NCBI GenBank assembly: GCA_920105805.1
Contig: CAKKTI010000303.1
Span: 1-26,719 of the forward strand
Reading direction: 5' to 3'
Origin: Condylostoma magnum
Lineage: Eukaryota; Ciliophora; Heterotrichea; Heterotrichida; Condylostomatidae
DNA length: 26,719 bases
Part shown: positions 1 to 13,790 of the stretch, one piece after another
Layout: each line of letters starts with the position of its first letter
How positions within the stretch are numbered: the stretch's first letter is position 1
Notes under the pieces: model-generated
Told to the model about the DNA's origin: nothing
Database searches by the model: none
The model's input: the letters and a program-made list of their open reading frames with translations, nothing else
Program-made: the position numbers and the translations under genes

Positions 1-123
1 GGGGGGGGGGGGGATAAAATTTGTTAGATTTAGATATTAAAAGTTGATTCTATATTATATGTAAGAGTTGATTACATGGGCTACATACATATAATATTTT
101 AGTTGTACAAGTTTAATAAAAAT
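1..123. other. Left window edge: 13-G run and short leader of the first gene
   Basis: The window opens with 13 consecutive G, followed by about 110 nt of AT-rich DNA up to the ATG at 124. A left chromosome end in this organism should read as the C-rich complement of the telomere, which is absent, so this is not a telomere. A homopolymer G run at a contig edge is often a sequencing artefact. The AT-rich stretch is the likely promoter and 5' leader of the first gene; no defined motif is visible. Confidence 0.5.
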
Positions 124-3100
124 ATGCTTTCTGTTCTATTTCTGGTGCTTTCACAAGCTCGTAGAGAGCTACCAATTATCGGGCCCTACAGTCACTAACA
201 CTTCCGTAATTAGTCCCCCGGTGATTCTAACTACCAATCTATTATAATTTACTTAGATCTCTTGTTCTTTAAGGGAGATGTTCCAAAGGATGAAATAACC
301 ATCACCTGTTTCTTTATGTAAGACACTTGGTGGAATTAGCATAGAGTAATTTCGATTTTTTATCAAGATAGTGAGATAAGCTTACAAATTAGCAATGGAA
401 AAATTGTCTTAGAATAATTTGAACATAAAGAGACAATTAGAAGGATTGTTATGTAGAATGTGTGCTAGAAGGAGTGATTGTATTGTGCATTGTCAATCAA
501 TAAGAAAAAAGTTAAGCTGTATCAAGGGGATGAATCTATAGAGATGGAGTTAAATTAGAATATCAAAACCTACTTTGATTGTCAACTGTAAGTCGCATCT
601 TAATTTGCTGGCTGAATAGTCGACTTAAGTATATAAGATGGAGCATTTTTCAGCTCCTCTTAAGAAGCTTAACATTTTTATGATACTAGACTTGATTGTA
701 GCAAACTCGCAATGCCAGGTTATTCACCAAGATGCGCATCTTACATTCCATTGTATTCTAAATAATTTCTATCAAATGATTATACTATATAATATTCAGG
801 TTATTATTAGTATCCCTTTGAAAACTTTTCTTATTATAGCTTTGAGTAAGAATTCTTCATTACAGGATATTGTAGAAGGAACTAATCATTACATTATCAT
901 TTTAGATGAATATAACCATCTGATGCTTTATATATTGAAATAGGTCATAATTATTATTTTTGGTATTCTCGCCATTATTATGATTTAATATCCTCTAACT
1001 TTTCATAGGAAAATGATTGAATTTTATTTGGATTTGGGTGAAAGAAAGTTGATATCTTTTATTTTCTTATTCAGGATGATAATTATACTTATCAAATTCT
1101 AGAACCTTAGGATGATTATTATTGAAGATCCCAAAGCGTGGAAATTTTAGAATTATATTACTATTCCGAATAAACTGATGCAATTGTTTACGATCATATA
1201 CCAACTGTATAACAAATTGAGGATAGATTAAACTAATTTACAAAGAAACAAGTTATTAACGGAGTCTTATCATCAGATTTCACTTAATTTACATGCAATA
1301 CTGGATATTTCTCATAATTTGATCAGTGTTTACCTTGCAGTGGAAAGTGTGAAAGTTGCGATGGGCCTCTTCATACAAATTGCTTAAGCTGTGATACAGG
1401 TTTTACTTATGATGAGGAAATCAAATCATGTTTAGTTGCTTGTCCATGGTGGAAAGAAATAAGTACTCATAATACTTGTCAAGGTGAACGCTTTGATCTA
1501 GAATTTGATTTCTATGGAAACTTTGATACTAGTCAATATTTTCCAAAAGTAAATGGGAAAATAGCACAAATTGTAAAGGATTTCGGTGTTGTACTTAGTT
1601 AGGATCAGCAAGTAGATATTGTCAATGCAGATAATATATCCCCAATACTACCTTATGATTTTAAATTGTAATTTACTATCTTTGATTTTAGCAAAAACTT
1701 TAGCTTTAAGATTACTCAAGGTAGTTAGACTGTACTCGAATTACTTGTTGACTCATCAATAACAATACAAATAATATAGTAAGGCTACCCTAGCCAAACA
1801 TATATATACAAAGAAAACAATGATATATAGAAATGGTATACTGTAAAGCTAGCTTATAAACTGACTTAAAGAACGCTAGAATTATAGATTAATGATGATT
1901 ATACCTTACAATAAGAAGTGTAATTAGATATAGACTACAATCACCAAGTTATTCATAGCTTTATTAACAAAGATATTAGCCAAAATAGCTTCCTATATAG
2001 TCTATTTTACCTAAGTAATGGAGAATTAGTTGATGCACCCATTCCTACAAGCAGCTGCTTTGATTGTCTTAATTGTGAGCATTCTGGCTGCTAACCAGTA
2101 TGTGGAGAATAGTAAGACCAATGTATGTACTGTAATCTTACACCAGATTGATGCTATGAGTATCACTGTAGTATTATTTAAGGATTCTCAAAGGAATATA
2201 AGATAGAGTTTGATTAAGTTCCTGAGTCAATTGTGTAGCAAGCCATAAATGAATGCACTGAGATATGTGGAGATGGAATCCATATGGGTTAATACGAATG
2301 TGATGACGGTAACAGTTTAGACGGAGATGGATGCAGCTCTGTATGTGTACTTGAGCAAGGTATAGAGTGCTAAAACGAACTATATTAGAAAACAATTTGC
2401 TTTACAGAAGAATATGAGCAGCCTAGTGTATAATATAAAGGAATAGCTGATGATTACTTTATGATTTCTGTCGTAATCTCTTCACATATAGATCCTTAAA
2501 TTGATGAGTATGTATAATTATAGTCTGAGAACAGTTAAATCACCGATTTAAGTATTGATTATGATAAAGATAACTTAGAATTATTAGTACTCTTTTAAAT
2601 TTAGTAAAAAAGTGTAGATTTTGTAGAAGTTTAAGTTCACTTTGATTACACTCCTGAAGATAGTGACGATGACTCAACTAAATTTACAACCTATCTCAAA
2701 TTTGATTCAAAATGTGAAATTCACGATAATAAATGCTAAAAATGTGTATATGACTATACTTTAGTCAATGACAAATGTGAATGCATAGGAAATACAATAA
2801 TCACAGAGGATTATAAGTGCATTCTATGTAAAGAAAACTATTTATCCTAAAACAATACATGCTAATGTCCAATAGGATTTTACATAGATGAAAACGAGGA
2901 TTGCAAGGAATGCTTGAATGGCTGTATGTAATGCAGTCTTGTATCTAATGACATTGAGTGCTTAAGATGCGAAGATGGATTAATTTTGCTAAACGATTAA
3001 TGTTTTACTTGTGATTAAATAGAAGGCTTTGGATAAGACTGAACTATTAAGCTATCTGACTTAAACTCAAATACATAGAAAAGTTTAGCTAATTAGTGTA

Positions 3101-4803
3101 CTGAATTATGCGGAGATGGTATCAATCTAGGACAACACGAGTGTGATGATGAGAATTTGATCAATGATGATGGATGTAGTTCCTTATGCAAAAATGAAAA
3201 AGGATTTCTATGCAATGAAACTGGATGCTCTAACGAAGAATTAACAGCTGAATTAAAATATATTGGGTTAAATTTAAATCAATACGAATTACACATCAAA
3301 TGAAGTTCTCAAGTTTATGTAGGTAATAATTTCAAAACAGAGACAATAGTGTAAATTGAAAATGCTATATATGAAGTTAGTTGGTAACATGAGACTGGGT
3401 GAACATCTATCATCAAACTCATTGTATCTCCGTCAACTTTTGTACCGCGTAACACTGTATTGAGAGTGGTATTCAACACAAAATTGTAAAATGAATATGG
3501 GTTTGAAGGTCCTTCTGAGCTAGAAGTAACAATACTCGATGAGTTTCTACCATAGACTGTCTAATAAGTAAAGGATGCTTCATAATCTACACAGGCAACC
3601 ACAGGAGCCTCTATAAGTTTATCATGGCTTATATCTCTGTTTGGAGCTAATGTATAGATAGAAGCATTGTGAAAAAGTGTAGAAGCTATGTAGTATTCAT
3701 ATGCATTACTTTTCATCAATGTGTAATACTCAGATGAGTTAACAAACTTTTTAAGATCATGGGAATTTGCTAACTTTGAATTTATACCTGATTTTGTTAC
3801 AGATTATCTTCAATTCTTAGAGTAAAATTTTATCGAGGGCAAATTCTACATAGAAGAAGTAAGTACAAACATTGTATTAAACTCATGAAGGTTTATAATG
3901 ATATATATGGCAATACTAATTGGATTTCTCCTAAGCTTATGTATAAAGAAGTGAAAGAATAACAGATTCATTGGGAAAATTTACTATATGTTCAACTACT
4001 AAGCTTTCATTCGAATATCAATTACAGTTTGCCTTCCTGTTTCATTATCTGTTTTTCTGTAATTCAGAGATTTAACGTTTTACGGATATTGAACTATTTT
4101 GTAGTATGTAACCTTAGCTTTATTCATAGCTATTTTTATACTGTTTACTATAGTTATAATAGTAAAAGTCTTGTTAGCTAAAAGAGATACATTGTAATAA
4201 GAAGAATATAAAAAGATATTCGGAGAGTTTTATGATAATTAAAAGACTAGAGCTAAAGTAAGAGCTGGATTAACATTGGTTAATTCAATAAAAAAGATAA
4301 TAATCGCATTTGCTCTAGTAATTCTACAAGATAATCCATCATTATAAGTAAAAGTATTGTTAATGGCTCAAATGATAAGTATTGTTTACTTGGGAATATT
4401 TCAACCCTTTGATTAGAAAAATTTAGGAAATAAACTTAATTTGATTAGTGAGTTGGGCTTATTTCTTACAATTCTTCTAATATTTAGTCTGTAATATGAT
4501 TTTATAGATTATGATCAACGGAAAGCAATTTGCTATGTTGTAATGATAATTCTTTTTGCTGTAGTTGGACTTTAAATCCTAGGATTTTACTTAAATGCTA
4601 TAATCAAATTTTTTCAGTTTTTGAAAGGAAAATGCTAAAAGAAATAGGAACTAAATGAATCTTCTAATAACGATGCCATATCAAATGAGCCTCCTACTGC
4701 AGCTGTTATGGTGAATGAGGATATCGAATAATAATGCTATAATCGGTCATAGTTTGGTAGATATTACTCAAGATAATATTATGAAAATCGAAGGAGAAAG
4801 TGA
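124..4803 (+). CDS. Cys-rich multi-pass membrane protein with signal peptide, LamG-like and DUF4215-like domains
   Basis: One frame stays open for about 1559 codons if TAA/TAG=Gln and TGA=Trp. The ATG at 124 was chosen because it starts a signal peptide (MLSVLFLVLSQA, cleavage likely before RRELP). Residues about 30-190 look like a LamG/ConA-type beta domain. Cys-rich furin/EGF-like stretches follow (about 400-455, 645-710, 850-965). Two DUF4215-type modules (C-G-D-G-I, C-D-D, D-G-C) lie near residues 709 and 990. The C-terminal third has about seven hydrophobic helices (3.89-4.61 kb) preceded by an ALWKSVEAMQ motif that I associate with ciliate Cys-rich receptor tails. At least nine TGA codons fall at plausible Trp sites, beside normal TGG. 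No intron was needed. The protein is probably at the cell surface; its function is unknown. The stop is either TGA 4801-4803 or TAA 4834-4836. Confidence 0.85.
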
Positions 4804-5460
4804 TTAGATAGGATAAACTTCATTTTAGTAAATTAACTTATAACTCATATATATTTGATACTATAATGGGTTATATTTTATTGGGAATACTTAGATTAAA
4901 TTCTGCCAACTTCTTTTTGTTATTAGTTAGATTAATATACTGGAAAAATATTTGCTTTGTAATAATTGTAAAGGTGTTTACGATGTTTCATATCTTAGAT
5001 GATTTAAAATTAGTTTTGTAATACTCTTTTAATGCAAACATTTAGATCTAAACTATATTGAAAATACCTTTATATAGTAAAAATAAAATTATTCTTCCTC
5101 TATTGCTTATGAATCGTTATACTACTTCTATCTACTATGCATAGATTAGCTCATTTATTTGAATTTCTATTATATTTAGCAAAATCTAATCTGACAATAC
5201 TCGAAAAGCTTATTTTAAATAATTAGCTTATCTTTCTAGGCATATTAGCAATTGATGTTCTTTTCATAATTCCCTTATAACTTAATTTTATTATTATCTC
5301 TTTATTTCAATACTTAAGAATGCTTTTATGATACGAACATTTCTTGAAGTTGTAATAGCTTTTCCATTACTTTTATAATCAAATAATTTTATTTGGTCTT
5401 TTTACTTAGAATAATACAAGTATAATTTACAAGCAAAATTTAGCTTCACAGATCTAATAT
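4804..5460. other. AT-rich stretch with no supported gene
   Basis: This segment follows the first gene. By hand count, G is spread almost evenly over the three codon phases (about 25/21/21), so I see no coding signal. With all stops reassigned, every frame is open and long hydrophobic translations arise simply from T-rich DNA. It may hold the 3' end of the first transcript and the promoter of whatever lies downstream. Confidence 0.45.
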
Positions 5461-7120
5461 ACAATTAGAAAATAACTATAAAAATGGAAATTGATTGTTA
5501 TTATCGAAGAAGTAATCACCAAAGAAGCCCAATATAGCATTGAATAAATATTTATTAGGTTAGAGTAAGAAATAGCTCAAACAAACACACCCTTTTGCTG
5601 AAATTTATGTAATGAATTAAAATATAAGGAAAGAAACTAATCAGTTGATGATTAATATAGCAATGCTAAGAAAGTAAATAATAGGTTCAAAAGTAGAAGC
5701 AGCAATTGATTATAATTTTGTCTCAATAATAGATTCCAAACTAATTATACCGTACTTATTAAAAATAAGAGTTAAATTTCAAAAGCTTAGATAGGCTTGA
5801 AATACTTCATAGGTAAAGGCGTAATTATCTTCCTTGAGCTTTAGGCCTTTGCAATAATCTACAAAATAAGGATACCAGCTGAAATTCGTCCTTTTATCCT
5901 TAATAACCTTAGACTTATTGACAGTTGCTTTGAAATATGGGGAGATGACTATAATTTAAACTAATTTAATGTGATAATGATTATTATTGTAGTGATAGAT
6001 TGGAGCAAGATGTATTGTTGATACTAATGATTATAAAAATAAGTGTAATGACTACACCTTTGGTAAATAATAATAAAATAATGTCTTTTAGTCTCATAAT
6101 TCATAGACCTCTTGAAATTAGTTAAAATCTATTTTTATAGTAAAAATTTGACAATCGTGGAATAGTTCACGCAGAAAATTAGTAACATCTCTTTTAAAAC
6201 TAAGAATAAACCAAATGTAATATTATGATTTGAATGCTAGCATATGAGTACTTGAATATCATTTGATTAATTAAACATAGTCGAAACTTATGCCCTAGGA
6301 ATGTTAGTGAAATTAAAGATGAAAACTTTATTACTTGCTTGTAATATTTATATTTATTTTATCATCAAGAATGAGTGTAGATAATATAAGTATTTTTAAG
6401 AATATTACTATAACTTTTAATTACATAAGATTTCATTATCCAAACTCATCTGACACTAATGTATTAGAATTGCTATGAGTATTGCGGAGATAAATTTAGA
6501 ATCAAAGTAATTTGATAATAGCAGTAATAATGATTTAAGGAGATATGAAATTAAAGCAATAAATATAAGTCTTTGTAGCTAATCAATTAGAAGGTCTAAC
6601 TGTTAGATATTTAAACTTGCTGAGTAAATGAATGATAGAGTATATTTAGAAACAATATTATTATGAATAGCTTAAATCGAGTTAGTTGTTAATTCATGCT
6701 ATCAAATAATGCCCTAAGAGTACTAAAATTATAAAAACTAGGTATTTGAAACAGCTGATACAATTTAGAGCAAGGAGTTATCTACAGTATTATGCAATAA
6801 TATTCTAGTTATATGAATTTGAATATCTGCCATTTTATAATTTGAATCAAATAGCTTACGAAAGAAAGTATTTAGGAAATATATATCAATCAAATTAAAA
6901 GCTTTTGATATTTTGATGGAATAGTAATAATATAAAATGAACTTATATTTTAGATAATTCGTTAAACTAGGAAAAGTGATGTAACAAATAACAGTGTTAA
7001 TTATTTAAAATATCCTTGAAGCTATAACACTATTAGCTTGTGATGCAATTTTTACTAATTAATTATACATAGGAGTGACGTAAATTTTCTTTAAATAACT
7101 AATGTGAGAAAAATAGGCCA
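5461..7120 (+). CDS. Possible hypothetical protein gene (weak)
   Basis: I do not recognise a family here. The support is compositional. By hand count G is enriched at positions congruent to 1 mod 3, most clearly at 5761-6000 (about 19 against 10 and 11) and 6481-7080 (about 41 against 26 and 24). That is the pattern of codon position 1 in the confident genes, in the same phase as the first gene. The translation in this phase has acidic and amphipathic stretches as well as hydrophobic ones. Around 5.8-5.95 kb a short segment loosely recalls the region before the TM block of the first gene. The phase signal vanishes at 6001-6480, so this may be two fragments, a decayed paralogue or a gene with tiny introns. 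No start or end can be fixed. A gene on this strand would converge on the large minus-strand gene. Confidence 0.25.
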
Positions 7121-8012
7121 TTGAATTTTCCAAGATCACTGGATTCTGATTATGAGTTAAAATAGGAATATTATCGCAATGATGAAAATTAGCGATATTC
7201 TTTTAACCTATATTTCATATCTTTTTTAAAAATCTGTTATGAGATGATAATGTCTTTTGAATAAAATATATTTTATTACTAAATATTGAATTGCAGTTTC
7301 AAGCCAAAGTTTTACTATTTATTCACATTCATAATAACCTTTAAGGAAAACTATTCTGCATATTAGGTCAACTCTATCTTTTTAAAAATTTCGTTTTAGT
7401 ACTTTAAATTCTGTTTAATATGAAGCTGAAGAAAATGCTTGAAGTAATAAAAATTTATCTTGTAAATTATTAGTCTTCCAACTAATTATCGAGCATTTAT
7501 AATTTATTTTACATGTCTAGAATACTTGAAATGGCCACTTAATAGGTAGCAAAGTGTCTATATCAATAGTTAATATCTAGATTGCTACGTATTTGACTTA
7601 AATCAAATAAGTTCGAGTGCATTGATACTGTATATGTTAAATATCACTAATCTATATTTCTTTTCAAATAGAATTTTAAGCCATTTTTAATGTCCTTCAC
7701 TTTAAACTTTTAAACATCAGCGATAAAATTGTTAGAGGATTATAGAATTCAGATTATTGCTAATGATAAGCAATTTATAGGGAATTGTTACAGATACCAG
7801 AAATCGAATAAATATTCTATATATTTTGAATCAAATATCAGAAACCAGCATAATCTATTAGTTTACAATAGCCAAGTATGAACAAATATAAATATATTTA
7901 AAAAGCCTGTAAAAGCTCCCAAAGAATGCATACGACTTAAAGAATTCATATATGTAATAGTATGCAGAATAAAATACCAAATAAAAAATAATCCGTTCTA
8001 AACTTTATCTAA
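7121..8012. other. Unresolved AT-rich region between converging genes
   Basis: About 0.9 kb of AT-rich DNA left of the stop of the minus-strand receptor. Phase counts change direction along it (phase 1 up to about 7380, then phase 0 to about 7680, then weak phase 1). This could mean a decayed gene, short introns or no gene. Two frames give protein-like translations and I cannot choose between them. An alternative stop of the minus gene lies at 7998-8000. Confidence 0.4.
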
Positions 8013-11000
8013 CTAATCTCTATCCTTGTACCTGAATTCTGAAAAAGTAATGAACAATGCAATAAGTGTTTCTATCCCTAGAAATTCATAAACTACTAGT
8101 AGAATTCCTCCTACTGTTCACATAGCGCTATACTAGCAGCAGAATCCTTCTACTATCAAAAGAGTAGTAACTATACCAATTATTCCTAGAATAATCATCA
8201 CAAATATACTTCAGAATTCTTTATTACTTGTATATATGCTTTATTGAACAAATCCAAATATCGGCTGCATTACTACAACTGCTGCTAATGGTAATAATGC
8301 ATCGTTTACAGTGTAATTATTTAAAACATCGCCATCAGTATACACATAAGTTGCTTTATCCGTATCATTCAATACATAAATAAAACCACCTAAAATCCCA
8401 AACTAAGTACATGATAAGAAAAGAAGGCACATTAATCTTAATAAGGACTTAATTATAGATTTACCGTTGAATATACTAAAGAAGAAATGACTATCCACAA
8501 AAACACTGATAAAACTTTGCTTCGACTCATAAGCATCATCTTTATCAGCTAAAGTATTTAAGGCATGCTTATCTCTTCTATATATAAAGAATATGGCAAA
8601 AGCTATTATTGCAATCAAAAAGTGAAATGCTAAATAACCAAGCAAAACATAAACAGGCCCATAGCAAGTCCCACAATCAACATCGCTTACTATATCAAAG
8701 TAACTTTCTTATATGACATCGCTTTGTGTAGTAGTTGGGCTTATAACCAAAAATTCCAATAAGTTAGTTTTTACGGTTATTTTTTCATCATTTACAACCT
8801 CACATCTCGTACTCACATTCGATGAAGTGCAACTATAATTATCTTCTCTTTATACTTTATCATTTTGTATATTTCTATCAAATTCTATTGTATAAAAGTT
8901 ATCGGTTACAAATAATTCTGGTTCTTATAAGCTAACATATTCAAAGTCAATGTACTCACCCACTTTTTGAGTTCTTCCTGTAATAAATAACTCATCATCT
9001 TTCCATAAATATGAAAATTGTAGCTGTAGTACTTAATTGGAAATAGAGTGTTTATTTGGTAATCTAAGTTAAGCTCCTTCCAACATGATGAATCTACTTA
9101 AAAAATCTTAGTGGTAGAGCTTAATTGATAATCCTTTGTGCTCTGAAAAATCAATTATATTATCTGCAACTTCTGGTAAACTATCTATAGAATGAATTAA
9201 ACCTAATTCAGTTATTAAGTCGTTTGCTTCCTTTAGTATAGATTAATCATCAATTAGATAAAGAATTGGTAAATAAATCTTCAATAGACTTTGATAGTCC
9301 GAACTATAAAGATCTAAGTCAGAATTTAAAGCCAAATCTCGAGTCTTCTTTAGGGCAAATAGTATTTCCTAATCGTCAGGTAATAATTTCAAGCATTATG
9401 CGTATCCTTGAATTTGTACCAAAAGCAACTCCTTGGTCATTTAATCACCTTGAGAAGATAAATATGAATCTAATTTTTCTAACATATATTTGATAATTGC
9501 TGAGTCAATGTAATCAAATCCACTACAGAATGAAATTACTCTATCTGGAATAAAGTCAATATCAAAAATACTTTCATCGAATAGTTCTCTTATGTTGATT
9601 TCTTATAATGATCTAATATCTAATTTTTCTACTTTAATAACTTTACTAGTGCATTAGCAAGTTTTCAATGAATCACAAACACATCCAATTATTTTTTGAA
9701 CAAGAGGACTTGGCTACATCTCATAAACAGTCTCCTCACTGGCAATCACCCAAATATTAACTCCAGATATTTCAACTCCCAAATGATAAATCAGTGGATA
9801 ATCTTAACCATCTCTATCAGTAGCTCCACTGAAAGTTACTCTTATCTTATCCAAGAAGGTGATTTTATTTTGTGATAATGTCATTTTTAGTCCAGTAGGT
9901 CCAATATTAACTTTAACTGGTACATTGATTTTCACTTAAGATTGATTTGAAGAAGAAACTTTGAGTTGAAATCCATGTACATAACCTTCAAATAGAGTAT
10001 TGGGCCTTATTATTAAATAACTTTTATCATCAGGAAGAGGATTAGGACCATAACCTACAGCCCATTATAATTAGGAACCTGTATTAGCTACAGCTCTCAC
10101 AGGGATTACATTGAGTCTATCTCTGTTAAATTTCAAAGTATCAAAATTATAATAAAGAGTAGCATCACAACTAGAAACAACATCAAATTCAATTTACTCA
10201 GTTTCAGATCTTCCAGATTACGGATCAGAGATTGTAATTCCAAAGATATAATCGACTCCGGGTGTCATTGAGTTTGCAGGTATGTTCAAGGTATCAGTTT
10301 AATTAATCCAATCTCCACATTGAGAATTTTCAGCAGTGCAAGTCCAAGCATAAGTAAGAACTGTTTGTTGTGAATCCGGATCTGATGATTCTGAAGCTGA
10401 TATTTATAAGGGTTTATTAGAGCACCAAGTACCTCCTATTGTATTGAGTTTAAGGGACAATTTAGATTTAACCACATTAATTGTCATCTCCTATGTACCT
10501 ATTATGTTTTGAGTGGTGTATTATTATGTACCTGTTACGCGTATTATATAGCTTTATCCTGCTTATAAGGTATTCCTTCTTATAACCAATTTATTACTCT
10601 GATCGGAATTTCTTCTGATTTATTCGATATTGACGTTAGTAGGCTATATTACTTACCAACTCCATTATACACTTGGCTAACCTCCACAATTTTAGGCTAT
10701 TGCCTTTATAGTTCTAGACTTGTCTTAAGCAATTCAGATTTCGCTTTCTGTAGATAAGGAAACATTCAATTCTCTATCACTTGTTATATTAACTGTATTC
10801 GTAACTTAAGCTGATCCTCCAAATCTATTACTCAAGTTTAATGTAACAGTTAGAGTACCTAGTTACAAAAGTTTTTTAGATAAGTAATGAGTTAAGCTTT
10901 TTGACTAGAAAATCCTTGATATTTAGGTACTAGTGGCATTTCCTTCAAGTTACCATTACCAAGTGTCAAAAATTCCATTCGACTTGCTACCATCAATTAC

Positions 11001-13790
11001 CAAATCTCCATTACTACAACCTATCGAGTAAGTTTCAGCAAGACGTAAATTAGCTTGAGGCTGGGGAATATCAAATTCAAAAGTAACAACTGGATTTAGA
11101 ACATGAGAGTCAAATGAACAAGTTTGACCTTATTATCCGGCTTTGTTTATCTATCTAGGGTTCAAATTGATTTACTCATTTGTAATTGTAGGCGATTATC
11201 CCAATGTTATTGTAAGTCTGTTTCTTTTATCAAAATTACACACTGGGTTTTTACCCAATTTACTTAATGATGGCTCTAAAATCAAATCAGAGCAACTATT
11301 TTTAAATCTATCGGCTAAATGTGCATTGAATTGAATTATAATTTAAGTAAAGTCTCGACTAAACTAAGATGAAGTAATATCAGTTGTTTGATAGTAGAAT
11401 AGGCATTATACGCATTATCCATTATTATTTTCATATCCACTGTTGCATTCACAGGCAGTCTTCCCACTCATCTCTGTAGCATAATCAACACATTTACATA
11501 TTCCTTCAATCAATTCTGTCAATGTAGAACATTAGGAGCAATTTTCAAAATCATGACTTACTGCACAATAGCTATCTATATTCTAAACACAATTAAAGCT
11601 GTTAGCGCATCCATTTGTACAATTATTTAAACAATTAATACATATGTTATTTTCATAAGCTTGACCAAAATCACAGTTAACTAAGCAAAAACTACTCTTA
11701 GGACAGTGATTGCTAATGGAAGGAATGGTCTAATTTAGATATAATCGGAATCCAGCTATAAATCCTGTGTACTTGCTCTCTTGAACAACAGAATAAGCAA
11801 ACCAAAATTTACTGTTTTGATCATCATTTTGTAACCTTGAATTGGTGAAAACACCATTAAAATCTTTATTATTAATGATAATCGAGTAAGCCAATGAAAT
11901 TTCGGACTGATCAATGTTTATGATAATTCCATACCATTATTTATAAGTAACTTGTATAGTAGAAACTGTCTTCACACTAGTTCATCCTGTGCTTAAGTCA
12001 ATAAGAGATAATTTCAAATAAAGTCTCTTATTTTCAATAGTAAGCAAGAAAGTGTCGTTTTAACTGTTTCTATATCTAAAAATGACTCCATCACTATCTG
12101 GTTTGAACCAAGTAGCTAATCCAAAATCAAAAGGTAACGTAATAAATTGTTGAAGCGAGCCATAGGATAATTAATTTGAACTAAAGTAAAATCCTTATTT
12201 ATACTGTGGAACCGGATTGTAATCAGCAATTTAAGTATCATCCTTGAGTAAAATACTCCAATTATTATAGCTATATAATGCAGAGATAGAGTCGAAAATA
12301 AAATCAATAGCTGGATTTTATAGAGCAAATTAGCATTATAGGCCATTATTTAAAAGTTGATATCCTGATGAACAGCTATCACAAATAGTGGTCCAGTCAG
12401 ACTAGCAGGAAGCACAATTTTAAACCTGACAGATTGGTTCAGGACATTAGTTATTTGTTGGTAGATTTCCATTAGTGCATCGAGTACATGTATTAAAATC
12501 AGTTGTGCATTATTTACAATGAGCAACTGCACAACGTTAACATGATACTCCATTTAATCGAAATCTATTATTGCAGCTAGTACATATATTTTAATCAACA
12601 GGGCAAATTGTACAATTAGGATCTGTACAAGTACATACATTATTGACCGGAATACTTCCAGAATTACATAGAGTACATGTATTGAAATTAGTTGAACATT
12701 GTTAACAGTGAGTTACTGAACAAGGCTGGCATGCAGTCCCATTCAATCCAAATCCATCATTGCAGCCTGTGCATGTGTTTTAATTAGCAGGGCAAGTTGT
12801 GCAATTAGAATCAGTGCAAGTGCATACATTATCGACTGGAGTACTACCAGAGTTACATCGAGTACATGTATTGAAATCAGCCGAGCATTGTTAGCAGTGA
12901 GTGACTGCACAATCTTAACAGGATGCTCCATTCGATCCAAATCTATTATTGCAGCTAGTACATGTATTTTAATCAGCAGGACAAGTTGTACAATTAGGAT
13001 CAGTGCAAGTACATACATTATCAACAGGAATACTACCAGAGTTACATCTAGTACATGTATTGAAATCAGCTGAGCATTGCTTGCAGTGAGCAACTGCACA
13101 ACTCTAACAGGATGTTCCATTCAATCCAAATCCGTTATTGCAACTAGTGCATGTGTTTTAATTAGTAGGACAAGTTGTACAATTTGAATCAGTGCAAGTG
13201 CATACATTATTGACTGGAGTGCTACCTGTATCACATTAAGTACATGTATTGAAATCAGCTGAGCATTGTTAGCAGTGAGTGACTGCACAATCTTAGCATG
13301 CAGTTCCATTCAATCCAAATCCATCATTACAGCCTATACATGTATTTTAATCACCAGGGCAAGTTGTACAATTAGGATCAGTGCAAGTACATACATTATT
13401 GACTGGAGTACTACCAGAGTTACATAAAGTACATGTATTGAAATCAGTTGAACATTGTTGGCAATGAGTAACTGCACAAGCTTAGCAGGATGTCCCATTC
13501 AATCCAAATCCATCATTGCAGCCTGTGCATGTATTTTAATCAGCAGGGCAAGTTGTGCAATTAGGATCAGTGCAAGTACATACATTATTGACTGGAGTAC
13601 TACCAGAGTTACATAAAGTACATGTATTGAAATCAGTCGAGCATTGTTAGCAGTGAGTGGCATTACAAGCTTAGCAGGATGTTCCATTCAATCCAAATCC
13701 ATCATTACAACTAGTACATGTGTTTTAATTAGTAGGACAAGTTGTGCAATTAGGATCAGTGCAAGTACATACATTATTGACTGGAGTACT
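8013..13790 (-). CDS. Giant REJ/LamG-domain membrane receptor, 5' truncated
   Basis: The minus strand is open in one phase for about 1926 codons using TAA/TAG=Gln and TGA=Trp (for example in STGWTSV, KEFWSIF and SAMWTVG). In protein order: seven 63-residue Cys-rich repeats and a divergent eighth (13790-12400); a LamG/ConA-like domain (about 12165-11725) with WFKPDSDGVIF at its core; Cys-rich EGF/furin-like modules (11700-11400); REJ/PKD-like ectodomain (about 11100-9900) with GCSNGDLVIDGSKS and later SASESSDPDSQ; a membrane-proximal region; then at least five TM helices (about 8660-8050) starting VLLGYLAFHFLIAIIAFAIFF. I see no clear GPS cleavage motif. The layout recalls polycystin-1-like ciliate receptors. 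The stop is TAG 8015-8013, or TAG 8000-7998. No signal peptide is present: the sequence breaks off inside a repeat at 13790. An in-frame ATG exists at 13832-13830, but it gives no signal peptide and lies beyond the breakpoint. Confidence 0.85.
12400..13790 (-). repeat. Seven tandem 189-bp (63-residue) Cys-rich repeats
   Basis: The core STPVNNVCTC-TDPNC recurs every 189 bp (near 13785, 13596, 13407, 13218, 13029, 12840 and 12651), each copy carrying about 11 Cys in C-x2-C and C-x2-C-x4-C spacing. An eighth, divergent copy (GNLPTNNQC) lies near 12470. The copies share runs such as GLNGTSCQ-C and TDFNTCT-LC. They are nearly identical in DNA, which points to recent expansion by unequal exchange or gene conversion and makes this part prone to misassembly. 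Confidence 0.9.

Noticed and set aside
1-13. Left telomere
   Set aside because: A left end should show the C-rich complement of the unit found at 26621-26719. Plain G13 does not match in sequence or orientation.
638-943. Standard-code 101-residue ORF on the plus strand
   Set aside because: It is out of frame with the confident 1559-codon gene, which starts at 124 with a signal peptide and runs through this region.
6081-6400. A separate gene starting at ATG 6081
   Set aside because: Its translation looks protein-like, but with no stop codons all frames do. Hand counts of base phase gave no support for this frame.
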